DNA of 64,000 bases from Magnaporthiopsis rhizophila (GCA_003049465.1 PYSS01000111.1:62001-126000), one strand, 5' to 3'. Shown: positions 45,157 to 58,762, numbered from the stretch's first letter. Notes: generated by a model from the sequence alone, not told the origin. A program made the numbers and translations.

Positions 45157-45903
45157 AAACGTTAGAACACCCGATTCCCAAAACCGTTAAGTCTTTTGCC
45201 CTTCCTGGGATACCAGCAGCTACGGCCGCCACCATAACGGATATTTTGGCAATATCCTGCTTATAAGGAAGCGCATCGCTATTACGGTACGCCATATCCG
45301 ACTTGATGCCTATCGCAAAGGAACGGGACCCACGCGGGGGATCTACAATATCAGGAACCCCGGTGCGGGTTACAGAGCCTCGCCCGGCCGGGCCCGGTGC
45401 GCCTGCGCACCGGCCAAGGCCGGCGAGTGCTTTTTAATCCCTGTAACGCACCAATATATATAAAGCCAAAAAGTTTCCTACCCTCAGCATCTCTCCTACT
45501 AGTTCTTATAAAGGTAGATTTAACTATATACAGTTTACTGTATGCACTTTTATTTTGTAATACCAATAATAAAACCTACCTTGCGGAACTGGCATAATTT
45601 TGTGCGGGTTCATTGCAACTGTACCACCGCCGCAGCGCTTATAGCACCTCCCGCACCGGCCGAAAGGGTTTGATTAGCATAGGAACAAATTATATAAATA
45701 TGGGTGGGCATTATATTAAAAATTATTATATATCCCGTTTCCGGTAACAGGAAAGTTCCTTAACGTTTAATAACAAAGGTCAAATTTGACAATACTGTTA
45801 TCGGAAAAACGCGAGATTGGTAAATGGGGTATTAATAATTTAAAAAATTACTTTTCGCAGTATTGGTGGGGCCTACCCTGCCCGAACCATAACAAAAAAG
45901 CTA
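45157..45903. other. Unassigned, with a short GC-rich patch
   Basis: No gene is recognised. A compact GC-rich patch at 45352-45440 (GCCCGGCCGGGCCCGG and similar) stands out from AT-rich surroundings and may be the end of an unidentified repeat. Confidence 0.3.
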
Positions 45904-45955
45904 AATCAGTGCACCCCCTGTCGGCCACCCCCCCGGACAGCCACCCTGATTGCCA
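45904..45955 (+). repeat. Lone pogo terminal repeat
   Basis: AATCAGTGCACCCCCTGTCG and the following GCCACCCC match the left terminus of pogo copies 1 and 2, next to a TA (45902-45903). Similarity stops after about 50 bp and I find no partner end downstream, so it is a truncated copy or the remnant of a short derivative. Confidence 0.75.
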
Positions 45956-46149
45956 TACAAATCCATACAAACGCACTGTTTTAAAAGCGTTCTAATAAAT
46001 CGAAAACAAATCGTACAAATAAAAAATAAACGGTTTTATAAAATCAAAAACTTAAACTTAATATAAAAAATAAATTAATTATAAAATTATATAATTATAT
46101 ACGTGGTATAATATAAAATATAAAATAAAAATAAAAAATACATACAAAT

Positions 46150-46210
46150 TACCATCTTTACTCCACTGCTTTTATTTTACCGCCTTTATTCCGCTACCTT
46201 TATTTTACGA
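46150..46210 (-). repeat. 14-bp minisatellite, locus 2 (reverse orientation)
   Basis: Four to five copies of the unit, read on the minus strand as AAAGGCGGTAAAATAA-type repeats. It is the same family as at 27231-27460. It lies about 200 bp from a lone pogo end, as locus 1 lies next to pogo copy 2. Confidence 0.75.
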
Positions 46211-48158
46211 GCTAAAAACCACAGCATTTGCCGGCAACTGAACCAATTATATTTACCGCTGCCAGTCCGTATATCGCCTTCTGCTAATTTTTTTTTCACA
46301 ACATTAACAAACATAGGGAATCCTGCATATCAGGGTGGTTCGAACCAAAAATATAGCTTTATAACCGGGCGTAGCGCAATTATTTACCCTGCAAATGTAT
46401 CAAGCTCGCCGGACTACGCTCCAATAACAAGCAAGAACAGCCAGCATAAACCTAACGTATTGCGAGCCAAATTGCCACTAATCGTGACGCTCAAAATCTG
46501 CTACACCTTTAGCACCGTCCATCAGCCCCAAGCTGCAAAACAGCAGCGTATAACGATAAATAGATAAAACCCCGCCATTAAACGCAGCTGTATTATCCCA
46601 CACTCCCGCATACGCCCCCGCCTTACCAGCCCGGATCCCCTAACTCCCAGCTTCGATGCTATCCTAATGCGCCAAAACTATTAACTGATTACTAACCGGC
46701 TGCCTTACGCCCCTGGCCGATACAACCGCACACCCGCTCAATGCCGCGCCCTGGTCTTACCTTACGGACCTTAATGCCAAATACGTACAACCAACGCAAT
46801 TAATATCACCGGTACTCGTGGGTATAAATATAATCAAAATATTAAACGCAGTCGAAAATCTTGGCGTTACCAAAAAGGGCCCTGTTCAAATCGGATCCCG
46901 ATCTAACAGCCAAAAAGTCCCTTTCCTGTGGTCCTAACAACAACAAATTCTTTAATAAGCAATAAGGCAAGCAAATTATTATGGATCTTAGGCGATTGCA
47001 GCAAAATATATTGGCTAACCAATACGTTTATGCACGGCCAGTAAAATATTATAGCTTTTGCTTTGGTGCAGCTGGACAAAATCGTTTTAAGTACACTTCC
47101 CATGCATAATGCTTTGCATCAACAAGGTATAAAACAGGCGCCTCAGGTCCAATTTCACCACGGGGTTAAAAAAATAGCCCTCGGCTCGGACTGGCAAGGG
47201 TGATATTGGACTGGGACCTGGGCTCAATAAACTGGAGGAATACCGATATCCTTGAAAAACCTGACAATTATAATAATGATTTGTAATGCGGAAAACGGTA
47301 TAAACTGGGGCAAGCATAGGGCCGGCCAGTTCAGGTGCTGAATTAGGACATCCTCATACCTTACGCTAGCGATATGGCCAGCAGGCAATTCCCGTCGGAA
47401 TATGCTTGGTCAGTTTATATCCGGGCTTTAAACAAAGCATCCATACCCTATTTGAACAGGCCATATAAATGGTCCGTAACGGGCCCAAAATAATGGTTGG
47501 ATATAAAACGAGGGCAACTGCGCAACAGGCTGCAATTACTGCCCGGGCATGCATATTTGGGCAATTCAGCAGGTTCATTAGCAAAATTTAAATTAGCAAC
47601 AAAAGCAATAAAGCGTTAGGCTAAGGGGTATTGGCCTACCATATCGGACTTTCCTATAAAAATGGATAATACTGTTAAAAATATAGGCTTAAATCGGAAG
47701 TTCAAATTACGTAATCCACCACCTTACAAAATGCTTCGTAAATAAATCAATCAAGTTTATACGCATATCTTCCACCCAGTTTATTTTAACAGATGCGATT
47801 AAAACCGATACCAACCACAGCTATCAGGATCCTGAAAATCCGTGCTTTTCGGGCCAAGGTTTATTATTACAGATAAATTGCTTTGCAATTTAGGGTTGGG
47901 ATTACAAAAACCGCCACGGTGGCTTTCTCGAAATTATTAACATATTTTTGAAGAAATGTTTATGCAACGTGCTGTTACGGGATAATAGCACTGCACCCCG
48001 CCGATAAAAAATTTCATTTTGAATCTGGCATTTCCCTTTTATTTGCGCCATACCCACAGTTAAATTTTGTAAATTTTTCCACATTTAGCGCATTATTTCC
48101 GCCCTTTTTGCCAGCCTGAAAAATCAAACCTTTATGCAATTATTTCGTTCTGGCAGTA
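46211..48158. other. Unassigned, decayed
   Basis: Plus-strand stretches between about 46500 and 47300 read like protein with TAA/TAG interruptions, but no domain is recognised. Minus frames at 46903-47317, 47366-47584 and 47902-48084 are short. Confidence 0.3.
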
Positions 48159-48536
48159 ATGCTTATATTACATAATAACGCAGGCCGAGCCACATATATA
48201 CACGCTTTACCAAATAAAAATGCGCCCGATAACATTTTATATTTCGGCACAGTTAAAAAATATCATGCCTCACCGCAAAATGGCATGCCTGACAATAATA
48301 TCGTTTATTTTGGTACTATTAATAAAGGTTACGCCCTAAAAAAAACAGGTTGCGTTAATAATACAACCGTCCCTAACACGGCCAAAGGACGACCCACGAA
48401 CCAAAAAACCAAAGTCCGAGCGAGAACTTCGAATAACCAGGGCCTTTTATGCATAAAGCATTCATCGTACGGAAGCGCTATATTAATGCTGCATTTTTCC
48501 CGAAAATGCCGGCAATCCAGCACACCACACCAATAA
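48159..48536 (+). pseudogene. Unrecognised ORF with a tandem peptide repeat
   Basis: 125 codons. Residues about 23-63 contain two related units, APDNILYFGTVKKYHASPQ and MPDNNIVYFGTINKGYAL, about 22 residues each. This hints at a decayed repeat protein. The rest is Asn/Thr/Lys-rich. No family is recognised, and the upstream and downstream sequence has stops in frame. Confidence 0.25.
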
Positions 48537-49724
48537 TCCAGGATTCCTCCTCACATAATAAATAGATTGGTTAAGCTGGGTTGGTTGTAATGTTTGGATG
48601 GAGGGCAGCAAAAGGTTTACGGCTTTTTCAGCCGCACCGCTCGCTTTTGTTATTGGCGTAATACCGCCAAATTAAACCCGATTGCGCAGAAAAATGTTTA
48701 ATATATCTCTCGCTTTAAGGGCATAATACGGCAGCAAATCAAAGCTGAAATTTACCATATTTTGGAAGCGGCATCCAAGGATACCGGTATTATATAAACC
48801 AGTACCGTTACAAAACCAAACCGATCGATTTGGATTATTATATTATAATATAGGGCTAGTATAGGGTTAGGATACCGACATTCCTTTTATTATCTCGTTT
48901 CGCCGCATCGCAAGCGGTATAATACATGAGACAAACAGCTGCCGGTGAAAAGCAGCGCTTATTCCGCTAACCATTTAAATTTCGCAAGGACCTGAAATTT
49001 TCCCAAATAGCCTCCGGATCCACCTATATCCGGACCTCGCACTACCGTAACAGGCCAGCCACGCATGCAGCAAGGCGGGCCGGCAAATTATAAAAACCGC
49101 CGACGTTTATATCGCCGACAACGGCAATATTGCTTACCGCCGTGGCCAAAACGCAGCAAGGCCGATAATATCCGATAATATCAACGCGCTCACCGCATCC
49201 TGGGCAAACATCCATGCAATTATAAAGGACACCGAATACTGGCAGGAATAAAAAAAGCATTTTATCACCAAATACCGTATATGCCAAGCCTATTTTCCAT
49301 ATTTGTATCCCCCACCCTCCGTTCCGCAAGTTTGATATATCGCAAATATGCTTGCTGATCTTTTTTAAAACAATTTTTACCCGGGATATTATCCGGCGGC
49401 TCCAATATTCGAAACAAAAGCTCCAAAAGAAGATGGGATAATAACCATTTAAATAGCAGTACTAACCGGAAAAAATGTGCCCTATTAACTGGCCGATAGC
49501 AATATCCAATAGCTGCAAAGGCTAATTTTATTAAAACTAAATTTGATACATCATAAATCCAAAGCACCCCAGTTTGCTATACGGAGCTGCCACCATCTAA
49601 TATATTAGCTATGCAACATTCACATTTTTAAACTTTCTATTTGTCACGTTTTGGGTATATAAATAAAGGCAGGCAATAGGTGGTAGGCGGGAAAATAATA
49701 AAATCGTTATTCGAAAAGTTTCGT
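48537..49724. other. Unassigned, decayed
   Basis: A plus-strand stretch near 49085-49250 reads protein-like (ADVYIADNGNIAYRRGQNAA, then DNINALTASWANIHAIIKD) up to a TAA, suggesting a gene relic. I cannot assign a family. Confidence 0.3.
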
Positions 49725-49729
49725 AACGG

Positions 49730-50193
49730 TGTTACAAACGGTTTTCTGCTCCTAGGGTAAGATACGCTAAAAGAGGCGTTGAGCAGTAAGGTTTCCACAA
49801 GGTTGCTTATGCTGGAAACTAGGATAGTAACAAAAATTTCGATTGTTTGCCCAAAAGGGTGCTTTGAAACTAATTTAGGTTAACTAATACCAAGGCCTTA
49901 GCCAAAAATTATTTAATACAATAGGAACCCTTCGCTTTATATACCAGCAACCTTTTTATATTATATCTGTACTATATCCGTTATATCGCATAACAAACAT
50001 ATCACTGTGCTATATTTGTTATATCGTATAACAAATATATTACCCGTGCTTAGGTAAATGCCTGGTTACGTAATTTCCTTTTTTTAGCTTGGTTTTGGTT
50101 ATTCGGCCCCTGGCCTTTATAATTGCGGGATAAAGGCATTTTGCTAGGGGTTAGCCCCAGCCCTTTTATCCTTTGCTAATTATAATTATAATA
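49730..50193 (-). repeat. E5 3' LTR (left copy)
   Basis: 464 bp, starting TGTTACAAACGG. It lacks part of the AT repeat module present in E1 (about 28 bp shorter). Confidence 0.95.
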
Positions 50194-50307
50194 TCAGGTT
50201 TCCCTTTTTAGGCCAAATTCCTTTAACCAAAACCTGCAGTTCCGTTTTTTTGTTAATGGTAAATATTTTTTTTCCTTACCATTTCCCGTCCCTTTTTTTC
50301 TAATAAA

Positions 50308-50868
50308 ATATTTGGTCGGGTGCAAAAACGAAAAATTATTAACACGCGGTCCACCGTTCATTATAATAACCTGTTTGCTATTCTTTTGTTATTTTCCACC
50401 GAGATGTTTTTTTGTTTTGCTTGCGAGGCGCTAAGATTTGTGCGCTGCACCGTATCCTTCCGCGATTTTTTTAGGTACATTAAATGCATTTATTAAAAAT
50501 GTTTTCGGTGCAACATGCTAGGTTCTTTTTTATCCCAGTTTAAGAAGCTTAGCCGTTAATATTTTAAAATAAGGGCTAAGTTGGAAACGGCAAAAAAAGA
50601 GCGCCGTTACGCTAATACTAAGATCAAGCATTTATACAAACAGAAAAAGATATGGTTTAAAAAAAAAATGCGTGCAATCCGTCGCAGAATTAATAGCATA
50701 AAAGAGCTGGAGCGGATCGAGCAAAAGGAGGCCGAAAAAGCGGTTATACAGGTTTTTGCTGCACCTCCAAATTTGCTGGCCCCCGATTTTCCCTTTTTAT
50801 TTCCTGGTTAGAACGGGCTCGGGATCCATCCGAACCTCGACCTGCTTGCCTTTTTTCCGCCGAATAAA
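50308..50868 (+). pseudogene. E5 antisense ORF: six-Cys coiled-coil protein
   Basis: The cluster reads CFAC-x7-C ... Y-x2-C-x7-C around 50415-50515, so Cys 1, 2, 3, 5 and 6 are present and only the fourth is Tyr. The central and C-terminal part is open for 76 codons from 50581: LETAKKERRYANTKIKH, then a basic stretch, SIKELERIEQKEAEKAVIQV and LLAPDFPFL. A TAG at 50809 is Trp in E1. The usual stop after NLLVLF is missing here and the frame runs on to about 50868-50880. The start is ATA at 50308. Confidence 0.68.
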
Positions 50869-51009
50869 TTGATAAATTTTTAACAATTTCCTTAAATTAC
50901 TTAGCGCAATAATAGCGCACCTTGATTTTTATCGAAAGGTTTTGGGTTTAATTTCCAGTATAACCTTTAATATAACAATACTCCGCTATTGCGGCAGCAT
51001 ACTATCAAA

Positions 51010-54000
51010 TTAAACCTTTTTGTTATTTGCTAATCTTTTTATAATTATTTTTGCCGATACTCCTGTAAAACCTTCTGGCAATTTCCAAGGTTCGTTTTTT
51101 TTTTTTATATATTATACTTGTGTCCGTACCCTGCCCATTTAACCAAATACTATTATTTGCAATAATATACTTTATTATTAAGGATTTTCTTAATTTCCCA
51201 TTTTTGGTCCGGGTCGATTTTTATTAATTTTGTGCTTTCCAAACCAGATAGTGCCGATTTTAATAAAAAAATGTGAAAAATAGGGTAAATTTTTATAATT
51301 GGTGGTAGCTAAAGTTCGTAATTAACTGGTAAAATTATTTTTTTAATCCTGAACGGTCCGAATTTTTTGTGATCCAGCTTATTATTTGGCCGTTTTGTTT
51401 TAATATTGCGGCACGAAAGATAAATATTATTCCCCTCCTTAAAGGTTGGTCCCTCGAGCCTTTTTTTATTTGCCTGGGTGAATATACATTTCCGAAACTT
51501 TTCAAGCTTCCCTTGCAAATGCTTATATAGCCTGATTATTTCGGTGATCTGTATTTTTGCTACTGGAGCGTTTTTTCCTGCTTTAGGTTCCTTGTACACC
51601 GTAGGTATAAACCCATAATTTGCGAAAAATGGAGTTATTTTTATACTTTTGTGTACCAAACTATTATAAGCAAACTGGGCTATAGGGAATAGTTGTACCC
51701 AGTTAGTTTGTTTATAATTAATATAATAGTATAAATATTGTTTTATGGTTTGGTTTGTCCGTTTTATTTATTTATTTGCTTTGGGATAATAGGCTGTTAA
51801 TAATGCGTGTTTTGCTCCGAATTTTGCCATTAAAACTTTCCAAAATTTGCTTATAAACAGCTTGTTTTGATCCGTGATCAATTTGTTAAATGTTCCGTGT
51901 TCCAATATCACGTTTCTGATAAAAATATATATTAATTCCGTAACATTGCTGCTTTTTTTGTAGGATAAAAATAGGGCATATTTGGTAAATTTGTTTATTA
52001 TTATTAAAATATTATTATACTGAACATTTATTAATAGCTTTTTTGATTTGGGAAGTTTAACCACAAAATTTATTATAACTTTTTGCTATGCTTTGCTAAG
52101 CGCTGGTAAAGGTTAAAATAACCCGTAAGGTTTGTACCTGCTGGCCTTATTCTTTGTATAGCTTTTATAATCCTTAATTGCTTTTCGTATTTCGGTATAG
52201 GTTCCTGTAAACCCATAATACTGTCAAAATCTTTTCCAGGTTTTAACAATCCCCTGGTGTCCATTAATTATTTAGCTGTGAATTTGCTGGATTTTTTTTG
52301 GGGTTCAGCTTTTTTATCGGGTTATTTTGGCTAATGCCCGCTGTGCCGGGATCAGGGATCTATTTGATCCTTTGGCCAAAACTGCGCACATTTCTGGTGG
52401 TATATCCATTTAATGGTCTGATCGGCAGCTCAAAACATTTGCTCGGCCATTTTTTAACCCTTTTTTAACCTTAATTCGAAAGTTATAATTTTAAAAAAAC
52501 TGGCTTTATCGGATTTATCTTTTGTTTAATGCTTGGCTGGTGGTAAATTGTAACAGGTTTTTATAATCGGTGTATACCACAATTTAGTAATTAGTTTTGC
52601 ACAAATACACCCTCCATTTTTCCAGGGCTTTAATAATAGCAAAAAGCTTTTTATTGTGGATTTGATAATTTAGTTCAAATCCATTCAGTTTTTGCAAAAA
52701 AAACGCGCAAAGGTGCAACCTTTTTTGATTATCTCACTATTCCAATTGTCCTCCGATAGCAAAATCCAATATATTAATTTTAATTTTAAAAGATTTTTCT
52801 GGGTTTGGTATTATTAGTACCGGTATTTAAATAATAACTTTTTTTAGCAAATCGAAAACTGTTTATTTTTATATTTTTTAATGAAACTGGGTGTTATTTT
52901 TAGTAAAATCTGTAAATAATATGGCCTTTTTGCTAAAATCTCGAATAAATTTTCGGTAAAAGTTCAGGAACCCCAAAAAGCCTTGTATTTTTTTAACTAT
53001 AATAAATACAGGTCAATTTTCTACTGCCTGTACCTTTTTGGGTTTTATCCAAATTTCCCCTTATTTAATAACAAACCCGAGAAAAATTACCTTTAAAAAA
53101 TGCCATATACATTTGTCCGGGTTAACCAAAAGCTTTATATTTTGCAATTTTTGTAATACCTTATGCACGTGCTGTTTATATTTTTCCAACATATTTAAAA
53201 AGATCAGGATATTATTCAGGTATGCAAAAGCGAAAATATTAAAATATTTTTGCAATATATAATTAATTATTTGCTAAAACGTGGCTAATGCATTAATAAA
53301 CCCGAAAATTATTACCAGTAATTTAAAAACTTTAAATTTGGTCCAAAAAGCAGTTTTCCATTTATCCCCCTTTTTGATTCTTAACAGGCCATAAGCTTTG
53401 CATAAATTTAAAACTGTAAACCACCGGCTTTTCCCAAATTTATTTTTAAGCTTATTAATTAGGGGTAAAAAATACCGATCTTTTATTATTTTCTGATTTA
53501 ACGGATAATAATCAATATATATCCGTTCCTCCCCGTTTTTTTTGGGAACAAACAAAATTTTGTATCCTATAAGGAAATTAAAAAGTTTGGTAAATCCTTT
53601 CCTAATTTTTTCCTTTAACTGTTTTTATAATAGCCTTTTTTACCAAGGGTTTAATTAATATAGTTTTTGGTACTTAAATTATATTTCCGGTTTAAGCTTA
53701 ATCTTATAGTTAAACGGTCCGTGTTCCGGTAATACCGTTTCCAAATTTTTCTGGAATAATTTCCAATATTTATGGTATTTTTTAGGGACATTTTTGAGTC
53801 CATCCTTAATAATTTTTTGTTTGTCGGGTTTATTTGCGTCCGTATTTATTGGCGTTTTGGTTGGTGCAGTTTGCCAGGGCTGATTGTTATATCCTGCTGC
53901 TGTTGCGGCTACCTTTTTTGGCGTCCGATTTTTATCACCCGGGGCCTGTAATTATTGGGCTTCCCTGCTGGTTAATAATAATTCCCTTTATTAAATTTAT

Positions 54001-56574
54001 TCGGTAACCCAATTTATTAAAAAGTTATATTTTTTAAGCTATGAAAAGCTTAAAATTAGGTTTTTCCCTTTTATATTTATAATATTCAGGATTATTTTGC
54101 AGGTTTTTTTTAGGAATCGAAATTTGAAATGATCAGTTTTAGTGTCGATTTTTTTTTTATTAAATATAATTAGCTTCTATTCTATTATTATAAGGTTATA
54201 TGGTTCTTTTTTTGATACGTTGGAATGCTATATTTTTTTACCGCTTTTGGCAAAAGATAATTTTTTTGGGCTTCGCAATCGATTATAATTTTTATTTTTT
54301 GCTTTTTTCAGTATATTATTATTTTAATATATTTATACTGATCGGTAATTATTGCTGTTAGGAATTTTGCTGGTTATTGCCCTATTTGTGCCCTATTTTT
54401 GGATAAGCTTCCTAATTTTTTATCTAGGGCGCCTGCTTCCAGATTTTATTTGTTTTTATTAATCGGGCAAATCCGTCCGTTCAGATCTTTACTTTTTTTT
54501 CTATATATATTTTATACTCCGGCTTTTTGCACATCTGGTATGTTAGGATTCCTGTTAGGCATATTATAAGGTATGCTGGTAATGGTTTGAAAATTGCTGC
54601 AAAATTTTTGTAATTTATTTTCGCCATCCATCATTTTGGAAATTGGTAATCCTGTTATGGGTATTATATTGGTCCTTTTTCTTTTTTTTGTAAAAAAAAA
54701 TTGTGCTTCAGCTTTTTGGTTATATATTATTAGTAATTATTATACAGGCATTTAGCCTAAAAAAGTTTGTTATAATAACCCGCGCTAGGGTCCATATTTT
54801 TGTGGTTTAGCATATATGATTGTGCTAATTACTGGTTTAGGTTCGAAATATTTTCGAATAGTGCCCCGTAATAAATAATTAATTAATTATTTTTTAATTA
54901 ATCCAGGGGCTTTTTTTTATTGTTTTGTGCCGGTTTTTTGCGTATTAAACTGTTAATAGGTTTGGGCTGGTTTCAGAATCATTGATTTGTTTCCAGGAAC
55001 CTGAATAAGGTGTACGCTTTCCGTATTTCCTCTTTGGTTATAGGGGGTTATTTTTTTACATCGATCAGTTGCTAATCAAATTCTTGCTGGAGTTTTTTGA
55101 AATTAATAATATATTGTCATTATTATTCATCAAATCCCTTATTATTAAAATCCATCTCCGTAATTTTTCCGAGCACTATTTGGGTTAATTTTTGTTTTTG
55201 GGCTTGTATTAAATACGTTTAGCCCAAAGGCGGTTCTATCTCCGTATCTGTATCTAAATTTTTTTTGGGATCGTTAACCGAAATATCTAACGCACCTTTA
55301 TACCGGGCTAATTTTTTGAGCTTTTTGCCTTATCCAGTAAGCTTTTCCGCTGTTAGCACGCAATTATTGCAGCACTGGATTTCTTCGAGCTCCTCCGAAC
55401 CTTGGGCCATTTTATTATCACCCCGGGGTTGGCCAACTTGTTGCATTACCGCAAACCGTCGCTTAGGGTAATATCCTGTGGCATTTTTACCGGAACAATA
55501 GGTTACACAGTTCCCGTTGAAACAATAGGTCCTACTGAACAACGCTCCAGGGCACAGGCTTCTTTCTGCCGCTTATTCGGTTATTTTGGAAAAATTTGGG
55601 GTTATGGGCTGGTGGCCTTCTGGCGCGCCTTCTTAGCAAAGGACGGCCGCTTATCGATTTTTCTGCGGACAATCTTTTTTAATATATTCTTTTTTCCCAT
55701 ACTTAAAATATTTCCCGTTTTTTGAATCCTTAAACCTAACGTGCTTCTATTCTTTATACTGATATATAGCTCCTGCACTAAAATCCATAAGCCCAAAATA
55801 TATACTATAAGCCGTAAATTATTATTATTTTGCCTTTTTCTAATTAGCTTTATTATTTTGCACCACTGGCTTGGTTTGCTAAATTTTCTTCTCAAGGTAA
55901 TATTTGTACAATTTATTACTGATACAAATAACCATAATAATATAATCGACGAAATTTTTAGGTTATTCCTGTTTGAACAACTCGTTTTTCACATTATCCC
56001 TCAGCTTTTGGTAAAACTGGGTCATTTTAGTATTTTCCGTCCAATCAAATTTGTTAACCAGCCGCTAAAATTCGAAAATATAAATTAATATAAGGCTTTT
56101 CTGCCAGAGCTAAAACAGCTCTTTTTCGGCCACCCGTTTTTCGTTAATTTGTCCGAAAATCTTGGCAACCTTTTCACCGAATTTCTCGAAATTGGCAAAT
56201 ATTAGCTTGGTTTTTTCTTTGGATTTGTTATACCCCTTTAAATAATTGGACCAGATAGGCTCGAACCAATCCTTAACTTTGCTATCCAAACGTATAGCTA
56301 TATAGGTAATTTTCTGTTCTTCCTGCTAAAAATGGTCTTAATAAAACAGGAAATACCCCTTATATTTAGTTAGGAATATTTTAATCTTGCCTTCCTTTCT
56401 ATTATATTTGTTAGGTAAGGGAAATTTGTAAAATTTAACAATAATATGGGGCTCGGCCTAAGCTTTTTTAAATTTTTCGATTTTCGTAATAAGTATTTGT
56501 ATAGCCGCCAAAGGGTTATTATATATTTTGCCAATAATGGTAATATTTTCGGATTTTTTGCCTGCAATCGATAT
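51010..56574 (-). pseudogene. E5 gag-pol polyprotein, RIP-degraded
   Basis: The chromodomain is the clearest of the five, at about 51070-51190: KKILNNKVYY, then YLVKWAGYGHKYNI. The integrase C-terminal region is open for 116 codons (51309-51659), the core for 98 (51768-52064, with HGTFNKLITDQNKLF). RT is at 53061-53555, with active site YLNN. The gag start is near 56574. It has many stops elsewhere. Confidence 0.9.
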
Positions 56575-56625
56575 AATTGCTACTGTTTATTATTTTTGGT
56601 AAGTACTGAACAGGATTAATCAAAA

Positions 56626-57089
56626 TGTTACAAACGGTTTTTTGCTTTTAGGGTAGGGTATGCTAGGAAAGGCGTTAAACAATAAGGTTTCCATAAGGTT
56701 GCTTGTGCTGGGAATTAGGGTAATAACAAAAGTCTCGATTGTTTGCCCAAAGGGGTGCCTTGAAGTTAATTTAGGTTAACTGATACCAAGGCCTTAGCCA
56801 AAAATTATTTAATATAATAGGAACCTTTTGCCTTATATACCAGCAATTTTTCCATATTATGTTTGTGTTATGTTCGTTATATTGCATAGCAAATATATCA
56901 CTGTGCTATATTTGTTATGTCGCATAGCAGATATATTACCCGTGCTTAGGTAAGTGCCTGGTCACGTGATTTCCTTTTTTCAGCTTGGCCTTGGTTATTC
57001 GGCCCCTGGCCTTTATAACTGCGGGGTAAAGGCGTTTTGCTGGGGGTTAGCCCCAGCCCTTCTGTCCCCTGCCAGCTGTGGTCGTAACA
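56626..57089 (-). repeat. E5 5' LTR (right copy)
   Basis: 464 bp. The last 110 bp are GC-rich (ending CCAGCTGTGGTCGTAACA), mirroring E1, E2 and E4. Confidence 0.95.
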
Positions 57090-57293
57090 AACGGCTATAT
57101 GCTAATCTTAGCGGCCAGTTATAATAATATCCGCCCTCGGCCGTCCTTTGCTTTATCGGCATACATTTAAATCTAGCCCCGGGCGATAAATTCTGTTTGT
57201 CTGTTAGTTTATTATTAATTATTTGCCTGTATAGGTTTTTGTTATATTAGGCATACGTTTGTCGTACATAAAATTATAACACCTGAGATATGG

Positions 57294-58290
57294 TTATTCC
57301 GAAAACGTTTTTCCACAAACACGTGCAAATGTGTACTGCAACCCTAATCGATCCGGGTGTTCCTTCGAGAGCATTCTCCTTCGGATAACCACCACGTGCT
57401 CCAATAAACTAACGGCCTTTATAACCTGCCTGTTAGCTTTATATATTATAATAAATCCGTGCTGTAATATCAGTCGATCCGGGTGTTTCTCCAAAAGTAT
57501 TCTTCTTTGGATAACCATAACATGCTTTAATAAACCGACGGCTTTCGTAACCTGCCCGTCAGCCTTATATATTATAGCAAGTTTGTGCTGCAACGCCAGT
57601 CGAGAAGGGTGTTCCTCCGAAAGCGTTCTTCCTTTAACAGCCACTATGTGCTCCAATAGATTAACGGCCTTTTTGACCTGCCCATCGGCCCGGTATGCCC
57701 TGGCAAGCGCATGCTGCAATACTAATCGATCCGGGTATTCCTCCGAGAGCATTCTCCCTTCGACAGCCACCATATGCTCCAATAAACCGACCGCCTCCCG
57801 GATCTGTCCGTCCATTTATAAATACCGCCCTGCCCAAACTTTTAATCGATTTATTGCTTCGTTTTCACCTTCCTTTGCTGCTTTATCCGTCTGAAACGTT
57901 TTAAGCGCATGCGGCATATATTGCTTTTATTGCTCGCAATTTTCCCACTTATCGCTGGGGAAAACTGCCGCCAGCTGTGCCAAAATATTTTTTATTATCT
58001 TCTCCGTATCTCCTTTCCTTTTAACCCACTCCCGTATTGCTAAATGCACCAAACTATACATATCAAATATGCCGCCATTCTTTTGCTTACCCAGAAACGC
58101 ATACCCGCAAAACAGCCCAATTGCTTTTATCATTTGCTGTTTTATTCTTATATTAGGCAGTATTAACCGCGGTATAATTTTGGGCTTGATATATGCTGCG
58201 AATATAAGCAGCTTCGCCACATCCGCATTAATTTTATAAATCTGCTCAAGCGTAAAGCCTTTGCATAAACGCGCTTTGCCAGCATGGATA
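57294..58290 (-). pseudogene. NLR-type protein relic: end of NB-ARC and TPR repeats
   Basis: On the minus strand, 58290-57927 reads the region that follows NB-ARC in fungal NLRs (LLIFAAYIKPKIIPRLILP, then FDMYSLVHLAIREWVKR and LAAVFPSDKWEN). After two stops the linker PHALKTFQTDKAAKEGENEA leads into four 42-residue tetratricopeptide repeats of the kinesin-light-chain type (57294-57815), each with the pattern DGQ-x-x-x-A-V-x-L-L-E-H and EEHPDRL-x-LQH. Such proteins are fungal STAND sensors linked to heterokaryon incompatibility or immunity. The nucleotide-binding loop and any N-terminal effector domain are absent, so it is a fragment with nonsense changes at Gln and Tyr codons. Confidence 0.85.
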
Positions 58291-58762
58291 TTTTAAAAGG
58301 GCTGCTTTTATTTCTTATTATAGCACAGTCCCGTGGCTAGGTTGTGCACCTGCAGCCAGGGATTTTGCATAGGACGGAATGCTGACCAGCGACCAGTCCG
58401 GCCGTCGCAGGTACACTTGATATAGCAAAACACTATATTAAGTGCGGTTAGAACTCCAATTTGGAAATAACCAATTTTCGGGCCTCGGTATTAATTAAAT
58501 ATAATACAGCTCGAGTTTTGCATTATAATTACCGAAAAAATACCAGCTATAACCCAATTAAAACTAACCCAATGGTTATTTAGGTTGGAGCATAATGGCA
58601 GCGTATCCGGTAATACCCAAATAGCGGTGGTCGGCATTATTAAAAATTGCCGCAAGTGGCACTAATGAACCACATTACGGGCTTTGCTTTTAAATTTTTA
58701 TTGCTTATAAACAGACACCTTTATTAAATAAGTTGTTATTTCACGGTTTCAATTTCCCAAAA
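58291..58762. other. Unassigned
   Basis: AT-rich sequence with no recognisable gene. Homology to the NLR stops near 58290-58320, so this may be the other side of an old breakpoint. Confidence 0.3.

Larger units (their letters stand above)
49730..57089 (-). mobile_element. E5: full-length chromovirus
   Basis: 7360 bp with two 464-bp LTRs and the target duplication AACGG (49725-49729, 57090-57094). It is in the same subfamily as E1 by its AT-rich U3 module, but its LTR is 28 bp shorter. Its interior is somewhat less mutated than those of E2-E4, with the longest readable integrase and coiled-coil segments. Coding is on the minus strand. Confidence 0.95.

Noticed and set aside
1963..57089. The retroelement block as a Starship or other giant cargo element
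   Set aside because: No tyrosine-recombinase (captain) gene is visible, and each element has its own target duplication, so nested single insertions explain the layout.
57331..57894. 187-codon plus-strand ORF rich in Cys and Ser
   Set aside because: It is the reverse of the TPR array of the NLR relic. Its periodicity comes from the 126-bp TPR repeat.
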